Shown here: positions 16,685 through 24,690 of the stretch, in pieces
Layout of the letters: each line of letters starts with the position of its first letter
How positions within the stretch are numbered: position 1 is the first letter of the stretch
Assembly (NCBI GenBank): GCA_027483385.1
Contig: JAIXUT010000090.1
Coordinates: forward strand, 1 to 36,946
DNA: 36,946 nucleotides
DNA from: Alphaproteobacteria bacterium
GTDB taxonomy: Bacteria > Pseudomonadota > Alphaproteobacteria > UBA2136 > UBA6156
Direction of reading: 5' to 3'
Notes under the pieces: model-generated
What the model was told of the DNA's origin: nothing
What the model saw: the letters and a program-made list of their open reading frames with translations, nothing else
The model's database searches: none
Made by a program: the position numbers and the translations under genes

Positions 16685-16699
16685 GATTTTTACAGTTTT

Positions 16700-16727
16700 T
16701 TTACATATAATTGATTAATTTTATTAT
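16700..16727 (+). promoter_or_regulatory. Sigma-70-like promoter for the structured RNA
   Basis: TTTACA (16700-16705), a 16-bp AT-rich spacer and TATTAT (16722-16727) match consensus at five of six positions each. The predicted transcript would start near 16734, where the first long stem begins. Confidence 0.6.
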
Positions 16728-16733
16728 GACGTT

Positions 16734-16959
16734 GAGTCGGTACACTGTTTGACTCAATCAACCGGCTCACGTTTTCCCGAAACCCCCGTAACGAAGGAGG
16801 CCACCATGGGTGGAATCTAACTGTTCGGGGGCACAAACTACCAACGACGCCACATGTGGGAGCCCATTAGTTCATTAGGTTATCAGTGAATGGCCGGCCA
16901 AACCCCTTCTTGTAGTGGCACTGAAAAAGAGGGAAGGGCGGCGCGCGAGTGCCGCCCTT
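16734..16959 (+). ncRNA. Candidate structured RNA with a four-codon ORF
   Basis: Downstream of the promoter no ordinary gene is present, but nested stems are. GAGTCGGT (16734-16741) pairs with ACCGGCTC (16761-16768), or GAGTC pairs alternatively with GACTC (16751-16755). CCCCCG (16783-16788) pairs with CGGGGG (16826-16831) and encloses a strong ribosome site (GAAGGAGG, 16793-16800). Stem CCACC/GGTGG (16801-16805, 16809-16813) follows, with the triloop being the ATG itself. The ORF at 16806-16820 encodes only M-G-G-I. The stretch ends in a GC-rich hairpin (16934-16959). I do not recognise a known RNA family. The RNA and its limits are inference from pairing and the promoter. Confidence 0.45.
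16924..16959 (-). terminator. Terminator of the DUF1328 gene, possibly bidirectional
   Basis: The perfect 9-bp stem AAGGGCGGC / GCCGCCCTT with an 8-base loop is followed on the minus strand by CCCTC and five T. On the plus strand it is followed by TTTCTGTT, so it may also end the candidate RNA. Confidence 0.7.
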
Positions 16960-16981
16960 TCTGTTGAAGGAATACTTAGGC

Positions 16982-17164
16982 TTAATCGCGCCGAATCATC
17001 GACATAATAAAGGCAATGACTGCCAATACAATCGCCACCCAAAACAGCATACGGGCGCCGGTCATCGCTGTACCTGCCACGCCGCCGAAGCCAAAGAAGG
17101 CCGCCACCAGCGCCACGATGATAAAAATAATCGCCCACTGCAGCATATTTCCAAATTGTAGCAT
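16982..17164 (-). CDS. DUF1328/YtjA-family small membrane protein
   Basis: The 60-residue protein has two hydrophobic helices (about 9-30 and 37-56) with the family pattern MLQWAIIFIIVALVAAFFGFGG, here after a six-residue extension MLQFGN, and ends MIRRD. DUF1328 proteins are short inner-membrane proteins of unknown function, often in stress regulons. AAAGGA lies 8 bases before the ATG at 17164; starting at the internal Met would give the 54-residue form typical of the family. Confidence 0.92.
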   Translation of the reverse strand: MLQFGNMLQWAIIFIIVALVAAFFGFGGVAGTAMTGARMLFWVAIVLAVIAFIMSMIRRD

Positions 17165-17354
17165 TGTTCTATCCTTTCCAGTTTAAGGCGCCATTGTGGC
17201 GGCCTCTGGTTTGAATTTGCAGATAATTCTTTAAAAAAGCCGTACATTTCATACAAAATATTTATAAAAATCTTCGTAAAATAATTTGAATAGATGGCGA
17301 TTGGGCCAGCTAAATGAATCAGCTATAACGAAAATTCCAACGAAAGCTAACATC

Positions 17355-17594
17355 ATGAACAATACCTTAACCCTAATGATGATGGTGGCTGTCGGCCTTG
17401 TGGTTGCCGTTGTTGCCTTTAACTACTTCAATACCCCTGAGCCGTTAAGTAACCGGATGGAAGGTGCCGTCGATAATCTCGGCGCTGGCCGCATGGGTGA
17501 GGCCATGGATGAATTAAATAACCAAACCCGCGGCGAGGCGATTGCCGATGACATGAACGATTTGCTGACCCCTTCGCCAAGCAACGCCAACTAG
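17355..17594 (+). CDS. Small single-span membrane protein, unknown
   Basis: The 79-residue protein starts MNNTLTLMMMVAVGLVVAVV, a membrane anchor or uncleaved signal. A soluble tail follows with two similar amphipathic stretches (NRMEGAVDNLGAGRMGEAMD and NQTRGEAIADDMNDLL). Start 17355 is chosen because the hydrophobic segment begins there; the upstream ribosome site is weak (GAAAG). Two terminators follow. No family recognised; location suggests an envelope-stress role. Confidence 0.62.
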   Translation: MNNTLTLMMMVAVGLVVAVVAFNYFNTPEPLSNRMEGAVDNLGAGRMGEAMDELNNQTRGEAIADDMNDLLTPSPSNAN

Positions 17595-17627
17595 TTGCGC
17601 AGCCCAAGCTAAGCGAGGCCTAAACCC

Positions 17628-17661
17628 GGCCCCAAACCTTTTGGGCCTTGCTGGTTTTTTT
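17628..17661 (+). terminator. First of two tandem terminators
   Basis: The stem GGCCCcAAA / TTTtGGGCC has one internal mismatch and is followed by TTGCTGG and seven T. Confidence 0.7.
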
Positions 17662-17694
17662 AGAAGTTGCGGCTGGTTCGTAACTTCTTTTTTT
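17662..17694 (+). terminator. Second of two tandem terminators
   Basis: The perfect stem AGAAGTT / AACTTCT (17662-17668 and 17682-17688) is followed by six T. It begins right after the first T-tract and insulates the next gene. Confidence 0.75.
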
Positions 17695-17742
17695 ATACGT
17701 GGTTGGGTTAGATTGGCTTGGTCATCAACAAGGAGAATTTAT

Positions 17743-18015
17743 ATGAAGCTATTAAAAAACTTAACGTTGTCACGTGTAATCATTGCAACATGTGCACTTT
17801 CAGGCCCGCTTTTGTTAAGCGCGTGCGGTGAGACTCGCACCGACCGCGCCCTCAGTGGCGCTGGGATTGGTGCTGCGGCTGGTACCGTGGGCGGCATCAT
17901 TACGGGTGTTAACCCAGTGACTGGCGTCGTAATTGGCGGTGCGGTAGGTGCAGCAACCGGCGCTGTGACCGATTCGGACGATGTTAATTTGGGAAAGCCT
18001 ATCTGGAACCGCTAG
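17743..18015 (+). CDS. Glycine-zipper lipoprotein (OsmB-like)
   Basis: The 90-residue product carries a lipoprotein signal with lipobox LLLSAC (Cys at about residue 28) after a basic n-region (MKLLKNLTLSR). The mature part is a glycine-zipper membrane segment (about 38-78, GAGIGAAAGTVGG, GAVGAATGAV). This is the layout of OsmB-type osmotically induced lipoproteins. Start 17743 follows AAGGAG. The remaining upstream frame holds a terminator and is not coding. It lies 43 bp before the coiled-coil gene, probably cotranscribed. Confidence 0.8.
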   Translation: MKLLKNLTLSRVIIATCALSGPLLLSACGETRTDRALSGAGIGAAAGTVGGIITGVNPVTGVVIGGAVGAATGAVTDSDDVNLGKPIWNR

Positions 18016-18058
18016 TTTATTTCTTAGAGCTTAAAGCAGCATAACAGGAGATACCATC

Positions 18059-18346
18059 ATGGCTGATTTAGAAAAAGACATGAACGAGGAGCTTGATGAA
18101 CAAGCGCAGGCCGAAGCCAACGCCCAAGCCCAGCGCGAAGCTGAAACCGCCGAAGCCGATGCACAGGCCGAACGTGAGGCCGAGGAGCGCGAAAAGGCGC
18201 GCGAAGCAGACCTTGCTGCCGCCGAAAAGCGCCTTCAAGAAAACTTGCAGCTCGATGAAGAAGAACGTGCCGTGGCACAGCAAAAACAAGAGCTGTTGCA
18301 GAAGGAAGCAGAGCTGAGCACCAAGCGCATGAATACCGCGATATAA
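18059..18346 (+). CDS. Charged coiled-coil protein, unknown
   Basis: The 95-residue protein is almost wholly Glu/Ala/Gln/Lys/Arg helix (for example EANAQAQREAETAEADAQAE) and is predicted to be one continuous coiled coil without signal peptide or membrane span. It has AGGAG before the start and a terminator 22 bp after the stop. Probably cotranscribed with the upstream lipoprotein. The low-complexity composition prevents family assignment. Confidence 0.68.
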   Translation: MADLEKDMNEELDEQAQAEANAQAQREAETAEADAQAEREAEEREKAREADLAAAEKRLQENLQLDEEERAVAQQKQELLQKEAELSTKRMNTAI

Positions 18347-18367
18347 CGCCGCCTGGTAACACTTTGG

Positions 18368-18400
18368 GCAAGCCAGATATTTAACTTGGCCTGCTTTTTT
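18368..18400 (+). terminator. Terminator after the coiled-coil gene
   Basis: The stem GCAAGCCA / TTGGCCTGC (one mismatch) is followed directly by TTTTTT. Confidence 0.75.
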
Positions 18401-18409
18401 GTAGCTACA

Positions 18410-19111
18410 TTATTTTCCAAATTCATGGCGTTGAACCGGTTTGCGGGCCTTTGGGGGCACCCCGTTTAATGCCAACGGTGCCGACACAATTTCCTGCTGC
18501 TCCAACCCCTGCTGCAACAGCTTTAAAGCCGCCTGAAGCTGCCGCCAGATGGTGGCCTTGCTCAACCCTGCAAGCGTCGCCAATTGTTCCAAGCTGTAGC
18601 GGTAACTGAGCCGCACCCGCACCCCTTGTTGGCGCAATTTTTCCTGATGCACTTGTGCGGCGTGCAGGCGGGCTTCATCGGCCCAGTCGCCCCAGGCCCA
18701 GAGTTTTAACAGCCGGGCAGCTTCAGGCGGTAGCGTTGCCATGGATTGTTCAATCTGGAGGGCCAAGCTTAAGCGGCCAGCAGCATCGTGCGGCAAGTGC
18801 GGTTGAAAGCGTCCGCCCCATGTTGCCGCCACTTGGGTGGCCTCGGCGGCGAGATTAAGTCTCGCCAAATCTGTGGCCATTTTTTGCCGCGCACTCAGGG
18901 CCACCCGATTGGTAAGTGTGCCACTGTGGCGTGGCAGGCGCCGCCGCCGCAACACTTCCACCGCCCAGTGCAGGGCGTCTTGTGCGGATTCAAAGGGCGG
19001 CAGGGCAGGTGCTTCGGCAAAGGTGGGTAAGGCGGCGAGGGGCTGTGACATGGGGCGTGCTTTCATTGCCTGCAAATTGGGCAATGCATCGGCTGTTTTG
19101 TCAGCACTCAT
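18410..19111 (-). CDS. Putative HTH DNA-binding protein
   Basis: The protein is about 233 residues from the Met at 19111 (MSADKTADAL). The open frame extends to 19156, and starts at 19068 or 19052 are also possible; none has a good ribosome site. The centre carries RLSLALQIEQSMATLPPEAARL, and residues about 180-205 form a helix-turn-helix (YSLEQLATLAGLSKATIWRQL) like sigma region 4 or DUF6362-type proteins. A Lys/Arg-rich end follows. It is probably a transcription regulator, but no effector domain is visible. It is divergent from glyA with about 210 bp between them. Confidence 0.65.
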   Translation of the reverse strand: MSADKTADALPNLQAMKARPMSQPLAALPTFAEAPALPPFESAQDALHWAVEVLRRRRLPRHSGTLTNRVALSARQKMATDLARLNLAAEATQVAATWGGRFQPHLPHDAAGRLSLALQIEQSMATLPPEAARLLKLWAWGDWADEARLHAAQVHQEKLRQQGVRVRLSYRYSLEQLATLAGLSKATIWRQLQAALKLLQQGLEQQEIVSAPLALNGVPPKARKPVQRHEFGK

Positions 19112-19168
19112 GCATTTTTGCTGCCAAATGGTTGTAAAATAGTTTAATAAAAACAAATATTAAATATC

Positions 19169-19198
19169 TTGAAAATCGGTGAGCGGTTGTTTTTATAT
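19169..19198 (+). promoter_or_regulatory. Possible glyA promoter and structured leader
   Basis: TTGAAA (19169-19174) lies 18 bp before TTATAT (19193-19198). The resulting leader of about 115 nt holds a hairpin with CGGGG (19221-19225) and CCCCG (19245-19249). I do not recognise a glycine, tetrahydrofolate or SAM riboswitch core in it. Confidence 0.35.
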
Positions 19199-19320
19199 CC
19201 GATGTTTAATGTCAGACAATCGGGGTTATGGCAGAGAAAAATTGCCCCGTTTGCTGCAAGAGTCGCTGGCATCTTCTGAATGGCTTTGCTAGGTTTGCAG
19301 GGTAACAATTGAGGTGCCCG

Positions 19321-20586
19321 ATGAGCTTTTTTACCCAAAACTTAGCAGCGACCGACCCCGCCATTGCCAGCGCCCTGCAAGCCGAGCTGGAGCGCCAACG
19401 GGTAGGGATTGAGCTGATTGCTTCGGAAAACTACACCAGCCGCGCGGTGCTGGAAGCGGTGGGCAGCACCGCCACCAACAAGTACGCCGAAGGCTACCCA
19501 GGCAAGCGCTATTACAACGGTTGTGCGGAAGTCGATAAACTGGAGGCACTGGCCATCGAACGGGCCAAGCAGCTGTTTGGCGCATCCTACGCCAACGTGC
19601 AGCCGCACAGCGGCAGTACGGCCAATCAGGCAGTGTTTTTGGCGTTGCTCAACCCTGGCGATAAAATTTTGGGCCTGCGCTTAGACCAAGGTGGGCACCT
19701 GACCCACGGCAGCCCGGTGAATCTTTCAGGCAAATGGTTTGAAGCGCATTTTTACGGCGTGCGTGAAGAGGATGACCTAATTGATTACGACGCGCTGGAG
19801 GCCCAAGCCCATGCGTTGAGGCCTAAACTCCTCTCTGCGGGTGCCAGTGCCTACCCACGCAAAATCGATTTCACCCGCATGGCGAACATTGCCCACAGCG
19901 TGGGTGCCCTGTTCATGGCCGATATTGCCCACATTGCGGGCCTCTGTGCGGTGGGGCTGCACGAAAACCCGGTGGGCGTGGCCGACGTGGTGACCACCAC
20001 CACCCATAAAACCCTGCGCGGCCCGCGCGGCGGGATGATTTTAAGCCGCGATGAGGCCATTGGCAAAAAGCTGAACAGTGCGGTGTTTCCTGGGATTCAA
20101 GGTGGCCCCTTGATGCACGTGGTGGCGGGTAAAGCGGTGGCCTTTGGTGAAGCGTTGCAGCCGGCATTTAAAATGTATCAGCAGCAGGTTATCACCAACT
20201 GTCAGGCGATGGCCAAGGCCGCCGCCGATGGTGGCGTACGCTTGGTGAGCGGCGGGACTGATAACCACTTGGCTCTGTTGGATATGCGTCCGTTGGGCCT
20301 GACTGGCGCTGTGGTGACCGATTTGCTGGAAGCCGCGCACATCACGGCCAATAAAAATATGGTGCCCTATGATACCCAACCGCCCGCCACCACCAGCGGC
20401 GTGCGGGTAGGCAGTGCGGCGGGTACCACGCGTGGCTTTGGCGTGGCTGAATTTACCCAAATCGGCGCCTGGATTGCCGAAATTGCCCAGGCCACCAAAG
20501 CAGGTAACGGTGAAGCCAAAGCCGCCAGTGTGGGCGCGGAAGTAAACGCGCTCTGTGCCAAATTCCCGCTTTACGAACAGTTTTAA
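19321..20586 (+). CDS. glyA: Serine hydroxymethyltransferase
   Basis: GlyA converts serine and tetrahydrofolate to glycine and 5,10-methylene-tetrahydrofolate with pyridoxal phosphate, supplying one-carbon units. The 421-residue product has the N-terminal [12 protein letters not shown] and [13 protein letters not shown] motifs and [11 protein letters not shown]. The PLP lysine K230 lies in [14 protein letters not shown], and the C-terminal [14 protein letters not shown] is present. Start 19321 follows TGAGGTG. It is full length and alone between convergent or divergent unrelated genes. Confidence 0.98.
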   Translation: MSFFTQNLAATDPAIASALQAELERQRVGIELIASENYTSRAVLEAVGSTATNKYAEGYPGKRYYNGCAEVDKLEALAIERAKQLFGASYANVQPHSGSTANQAVFLALLNPGDKILGLRLDQGGHLTHGSPVNLSGKWFEAHFYGVREEDDLIDYDALEAQAHALRPKLLSAGASAYPRKIDFTRMANIAHSVGALFMADIAHIAGLCAVGLHENPVGVADVVTTTTHKTLRGPRGGMILSRDEAIGKKLNSAVFPGIQGGPLMHVVAGKAVAFGEALQPAFKMYQQQVITNCQAMAKAAADGGVRLVSGGTDNHLALLDMRPLGLTGAVVTDLLEAAHITANKNMVPYDTQPPATTSGVRVGSAAGTTRGFGVAEFTQIGAWIAEIAQATKAGNGEAKAASVGAEVNALCAKFPLYEQF

Positions 20587-20612
20587 GCCTGCTGTTTGCG
20601 GTAACATAATAC

Positions 20613-20640
20613 AAAAAATGTAGGCCGCCCAAGGGCGGCC
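20613..20640 (-). terminator. Terminator between glyA and the 77-residue protein gene
   Basis: The perfect 9-bp stem AGGCCGCCC / GGGCGGCCT has a 2-base apex. On the minus strand it is followed by ACA and six T; on the plus strand by TGTGTTT, so glyA may also end here. Confidence 0.78.
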
Positions 20641-20658
20641 TGTGTGTTTCGTTCAAGT

Positions 20659-20892
20659 CTAGTAATTGGCCTGTAATAGGCCACCGCTCATGGCATCAAG
20701 TTTGTCGCCGATGGTGTGCAGCAGCTTGCTGAGGGCCGCCTCCCTGGTATCGGGGTTGCCTGCCAGCTGTACGCGTTGGGCTTGCCGTACCAGCTGAAAA
20801 ATTTCAGCCAGGTCGGCCATTTTGGCCATGTGCGAAGGGTATTCGCGGTATAAGTGCGGCAGAGTGGCGACGGCCGAAGATTCAGGGCTCAT
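20659..20892 (-). CDS. Small hypothetical protein
   Basis: The 77-residue soluble, helical protein (AEIFQLVRQAQRVQLAGNPD, then AALSKLLHTIGDKLDAMSGG) has AAGGAAG before its start and a terminator after its stop. It is divergent from argR. No family recognised. Confidence 0.65.
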   Translation of the reverse strand: MSPESSAVATLPHLYREYPSHMAKMADLAEIFQLVRQAQRVQLAGNPDTREAALSKLLHTIGDKLDAMSGGLLQANY

Positions 20893-20985
20893 GGTGGCTT
20901 CCTTACAAACGTAATGGGTGACGAGGTGAAGGTAGTACTTGCGGCAAGGAAAGACAGCTTGATGGCAATGAATATGCTTTTCAAG

Positions 20986-21015
20986 TACATATATACGCTA
21001 TAATATACATATATA
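20986..21015 (+). promoter_or_regulatory. argR promoter with repeated TACATATATA operator candidate
   Basis: TACATATATA occurs at 20986-20995 and again at 21006-21015, exactly 20 bp apart, flanking TATAAT at 20999-21004. Two helical turns between repeats places both on one DNA face, as expected for autoregulation. The sites are AT-rich like ARG boxes but do not match the classical palindrome well. Confidence 0.5.
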
Positions 21016-21037
21016 ACTTACAGAAATATGCTAAGCC

Positions 21038-21535
21038 ATGGCCATGCCCAAAACCCGCGGAACGCGTGACTTGCTGGAAGAGATTCTGCAAACCCGTATT
21101 TGCCAAACCCACGCCGACGTCCAGCGCGAATTGGCCAAGCATGGCGCCCAGATTACCCAGGCCAGTGTTTCCCGCGCCTTGGCACGGGTGGGGGCGGTGA
21201 AAACCAACCTGCCCAATGGCCAAACCCCCTATCACCTGCATAAAGGTACGGTTCTGTATCGTGGCCAAAGCCCGCGCGTAACGCGGCAGGCGATTGCCCA
21301 ACACCTGGCCGAGCGGATTATTGCCAACGGGACGGCACTGGTGGTTTTAGGTAAGCCCGACAGTGGCCGCTATTTAGGAACATTTGTGGATGACGCGGCA
21401 CTGCCGCATGTGGCGGGTACGATTGCCGGCGGCAATACCTTGTTGGTACTGCCGCTGGCACAAAAAAATTACCAAAAAACCTGTGCCGAAATCCAGCAGC
21501 TGTTCCCGGCAACCCCATTTATCAATCACGCATAG
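21038..21535 (+). CDS. argR: ArgR-family transcriptional regulator
   Basis: ArgR hexamers normally bind ARG boxes when arginine is present. The 165-residue product has the N-terminal winged helix (about 8-70; HADVQRELAKHGAQITQASVSRALA) and the C-terminal oligomerisation/effector domain (about 90-160; GTFVDD, GTIAGGNTLLVL). The motif normally reads GTIAGDDT, and the two Asp residues contact arginine; here they are Gly132 and Asn133. Arginine sensing may therefore be changed or lost. No arg biosynthesis gene is adjacent. An alternative ATG lies two codons later. The ribosome site is weak. Confidence 0.9.
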   Translation: MAMPKTRGTRDLLEEILQTRICQTHADVQRELAKHGAQITQASVSRALARVGAVKTNLPNGQTPYHLHKGTVLYRGQSPRVTRQAIAQHLAERIIANGTALVVLGKPDSGRYLGTFVDDAALPHVAGTIAGGNTLLVLPLAQKNYQKTCAEIQQLFPATPFINHA

Positions 21536-21545
21536 TATAGCGCAT

Positions 21546-21570
21546 AAAAAAACCCGCCAATGGCGGGTTT
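21546..21570 (-). terminator. Terminator of the Met/His-rich protein gene
   Basis: On the minus strand AAACCCGCCA / TGGCGGGTTT is followed by a run of T (21546-21552). It may also weakly end argR on the plus strand. Confidence 0.85.
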
Positions 21571-21586
21571 GCATCACGAATCACAA

Positions 21587-21952
21587 TTATTGGGCGGCGG
21601 GTACAGCGTTGGCGGCGTCGCGCTTCATTTTCATGTCTTCGCGCTTGGCTTTCCAGTCTTCGCGCTTTTTCATCCGCTCGGCTTTTTTATCCATTTTTTT
21701 CTCTTGATACGCTGCCTTCTTGTCTTTCAGGTTGCTTTGCATCTCGGCCTTCATTTCCTTGTGGTCGGCATGCATTTCCTTCATCTCGGCGCGGTGTTCC
21801 GTGCGCTTGGCCTTCATGTCTTCGTGTTGGGCTTTCATTTCGCCGCGCATTTCTTTGCGGTCGGCCTGGTGTTCCTGATGCATGGCGCCAGGTTCGGCAA
21901 AAGTAGGGATGGCCAATGCCAACAGGGCAGTGGTGAGGAGGGCGGTTTTCAT
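21587..21952 (-). CDS. Periplasmic Met/His/Lys/Glu-rich helical protein
   Basis: The 121-residue product has a signal peptide (MKTALLTTALLALAIPTFA, cleaved before EPG). The mature chain is almost all charged helix with repeated EM, HE and DMK units (RKEMRGEMKAQHEDMKAKR). It has at least 15 Met and several His and no Cys. The pattern recalls CpxP/Spy-like periplasmic helices or metal-buffering proteins, but the LTxxQ motif of CpxP/Spy is absent. An inverted repeat lies just upstream. Confidence 0.7.
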   Translation of the reverse strand: MKTALLTTALLALAIPTFAEPGAMHQEHQADRKEMRGEMKAQHEDMKAKRTEHRAEMKEMHADHKEMKAEMQSNLKDKKAAYQEKKMDKKAERMKKREDWKAKREDMKMKRDAANAVPAAQ

Positions 21953-21971
21953 AGAGCTTCTTTTCCTTGGT

Positions 21972-21992
21972 TTAACTTAATTATCAAGTTAA
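21972..21992. promoter_or_regulatory. Inverted repeat upstream of the Met/His-rich gene
   Basis: TTAACTT (21972-21978) and AAGTTAA (21986-21992) are separated by 7 bp and lie about 20 bp upstream of the start at 21952. It could be an operator for that gene. Confidence 0.4.
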
Positions 21993-22052
21993 GCGAGGCA
22001 TCGCCAAAACACAATCCCACCAGCAGCAAGCCGCAAGGTTGGGGTGGGGTTC

Positions 22053-22081
22053 TTGACAGCAACTTGTGTACACCTTAAGTA
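22053..22081 (+). promoter_or_regulatory. Possible promoter of the 104-residue membrane protein gene
   Basis: A perfect TTGACA (22053-22058) is followed after 17 bp by TAAGTA (22076-22081), a weak -10, 40 bp before the start codon. Confidence 0.45.
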
Positions 22082-22121
22082 ATATTACCGCCCTGTTCTG
22101 GGCTCACGTTTGGAGGCGACG

Positions 22122-22436
22122 ATGGCCGAAATTCTGTTTCAGGTGGCTGTGGTGTATATAATTGGGGCTCTTTACAGCCTTTACCTCAGGCTTGCGAGCA
22201 CCTACATTTTCTATGGTGACATCAATTCCTATCTCGATGCACGCTGGAATCTCCGTGATGCTTTATTCAGAATGTGGTTCTGGGTTCACCCCGTGGAATT
22301 ATTCGTTCTGATGTCGGCTACTTATGTAACTTTTCGTGATGTTATCCGTACACGAAGTGTCTATTTTCTTAACCCGATGAATACGCTTGGTTCTCTCCGA
22401 TACTGGCAATATTGGGGAGAAAAAAATACCAAATAA
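22122..22436 (+). CDS. Small membrane protein rich in aromatic residues, unknown
   Basis: The 104-residue protein has a first membrane span (about 3-27, QVAVVYIIGALYSLYLRL) and a second (about 50-68, MWFWVHPVELFVLMSATY), with many Tyr, Phe and Trp residues. Start 22122 is chosen for the GGAGG just upstream. It is monocistronic between a promoter and a terminator. No family recognised. Codon usage is more AT-rich than its neighbours, which may indicate recent acquisition. Confidence 0.65.
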   Translation: MAEILFQVAVVYIIGALYSLYLRLASTYIFYGDINSYLDARWNLRDALFRMWFWVHPVELFVLMSATYVTFRDVIRTRSVYFLNPMNTLGSLRYWQYWGEKNTK

Positions 22437-22456
22437 CACCGAAATAGTTCAATTAG

Positions 22457-22484
22457 AAAAGCCCGCCATCTCGGCGGGCTTTTC
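22457..22484. terminator. Bidirectional terminator before atpD
   Basis: The perfect stem AAAAGCCCGCC / GGCGGGCTTTT with an ATCTC loop serves the plus-strand membrane gene and the convergent atpD. Confidence 0.85.
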
Positions 22485-22495
22485 TTGTTGCGCAC

Positions 22496-24076
<1,581 letters not shown>

Positions 24077-24079
24077 TTA

Positions 24080-24164
24080 TGGTGCCCAAAAGAGGACTCG
24101 AACCTCCACCCTGTTACAGACGTGGACCTGAACCACGCGCGTCTACCAATTCCGCCATCTGGGC
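24080..24164 (-). tRNA. tRNA-Leu(CAG)
   Basis: An 85-nt class II tRNA with encoded CCA. The acceptor GCCCAGA pairs with TTTGGGC, the D arm contains AATTGGTAGAC, the anticodon loop TTCAGGT lies on stem GTGG/CCAC, and a long variable arm (CTGT/ACAG) precedes the T arm GGTTCGAGTCC. It is the normal leucine form, useful for comparison with the UAA tRNA at 3846-3921. Confidence 0.97.
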
Positions 24165-24240
24165 ATTAATTTGTCGGCTTAGTCTTAACCTCGTGGCCAG
24201 CTGTCGGGTACTTCGTTTCCGCCAGTCTAGGGCGCTTCGC

Positions 24241-24253
24241 GCCCAGATGGCGG
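24241..24253 (+). repeat. 13-bp inverted copy of the tRNA-Leu 5' end
   Basis: GCCCAGATGGCGG at 24241-24253 is the exact inverse complement of 24152-24164, the first 13 bases of tRNA-Leu(CAG) as plus-strand sequence. It lies 76 bp upstream of the mature 5' end, so a long precursor could fold its leader onto the tRNA. It could be a remnant of a tRNA fragment or an attachment-like duplication. Confidence 0.6.
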
Positions 24254-24378
24254 GTTCTCCGCCTACGGCTCCGATTCCGCCTAGGCAAAATCAGCATTGT
24301 AGGCCTTGAACCATCTCTGGTGCAGCGTTGCTTCGGCGTCTTAAAGCCCAGGCCGAATACTGTCAAGCACTATCCGCT

Positions 24379-24627
24379 TTAACGTTTGGGCAGCGCCAAG
24401 ACCTTGCGCGGGCGATTGAAGCGCTGGGTTTTAAGGGAAGGCTCCATATTTGGGGGGGGGGCATGGGCCGGTTCGGACTGCCGCGCCTGCCGATTGGCTT
24501 GGCGCTGGCAGGCGTTGCTGCAGTACTTGACCGTTTCCCAACAGTTACGCCAGGCTTTACGCCAGACCATCGGTTTTTGGCAATGAACGCAGATTTTCTC
24601 GGCGAGGTTAGGTTTGCTGTGGGCCAT
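24379..24627 (-). CDS. DUF2256-family zinc-binding protein
   Basis: The 82-residue protein has CVHCQKPMVWRKAWRNCW followed by KYCSNAC (residues about 13-39). This is the DUF2256 signature with two CxxC/CxxxC pairs likely to bind zinc. The C-terminus is basic and Pro-rich. AGGAAC lies 10 bases before the start. The family is short, widespread and uncharacterised. A run of nine G at the plus strand near 24453-24461 lies in the tail and is a slippage-prone spot. The opposite-strand frame over 24328-24681 is a shadow. Confidence 0.85.
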   Translation of the reverse strand: MAHSKPNLAEKICVHCQKPMVWRKAWRNCWETVKYCSNACQRQANRQARQSEPAHAPPPNMEPSLKTQRFNRPRKVLALPKR

Positions 24628-24690
24628 AATAGCCCGTTCCTAGCACAGTTGGCTTGCGGGCGGAAGGGTTGCGCGGCATAGGATTAACCT

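Noticed and set aside
8953-18400. EcfG general-stress promoters (GGAAC, about 17 bp, CGTT) upstream of the stress genes
   Set aside because: I scanned several upstream regions by eye and found no convincing match; a motif search would be decisive.
19199-19320. Possible glycine or other riboswitch before glyA
   Set aside because: A hairpin is present, but no known aptamer core was recognised, so only a low-interest note is given.
24328-24681. 117-codon plus-strand frame
   Set aside because: The opposite strand encodes a recognisable DUF2256 protein with its cysteine motifs, so the plus frame is a shadow.
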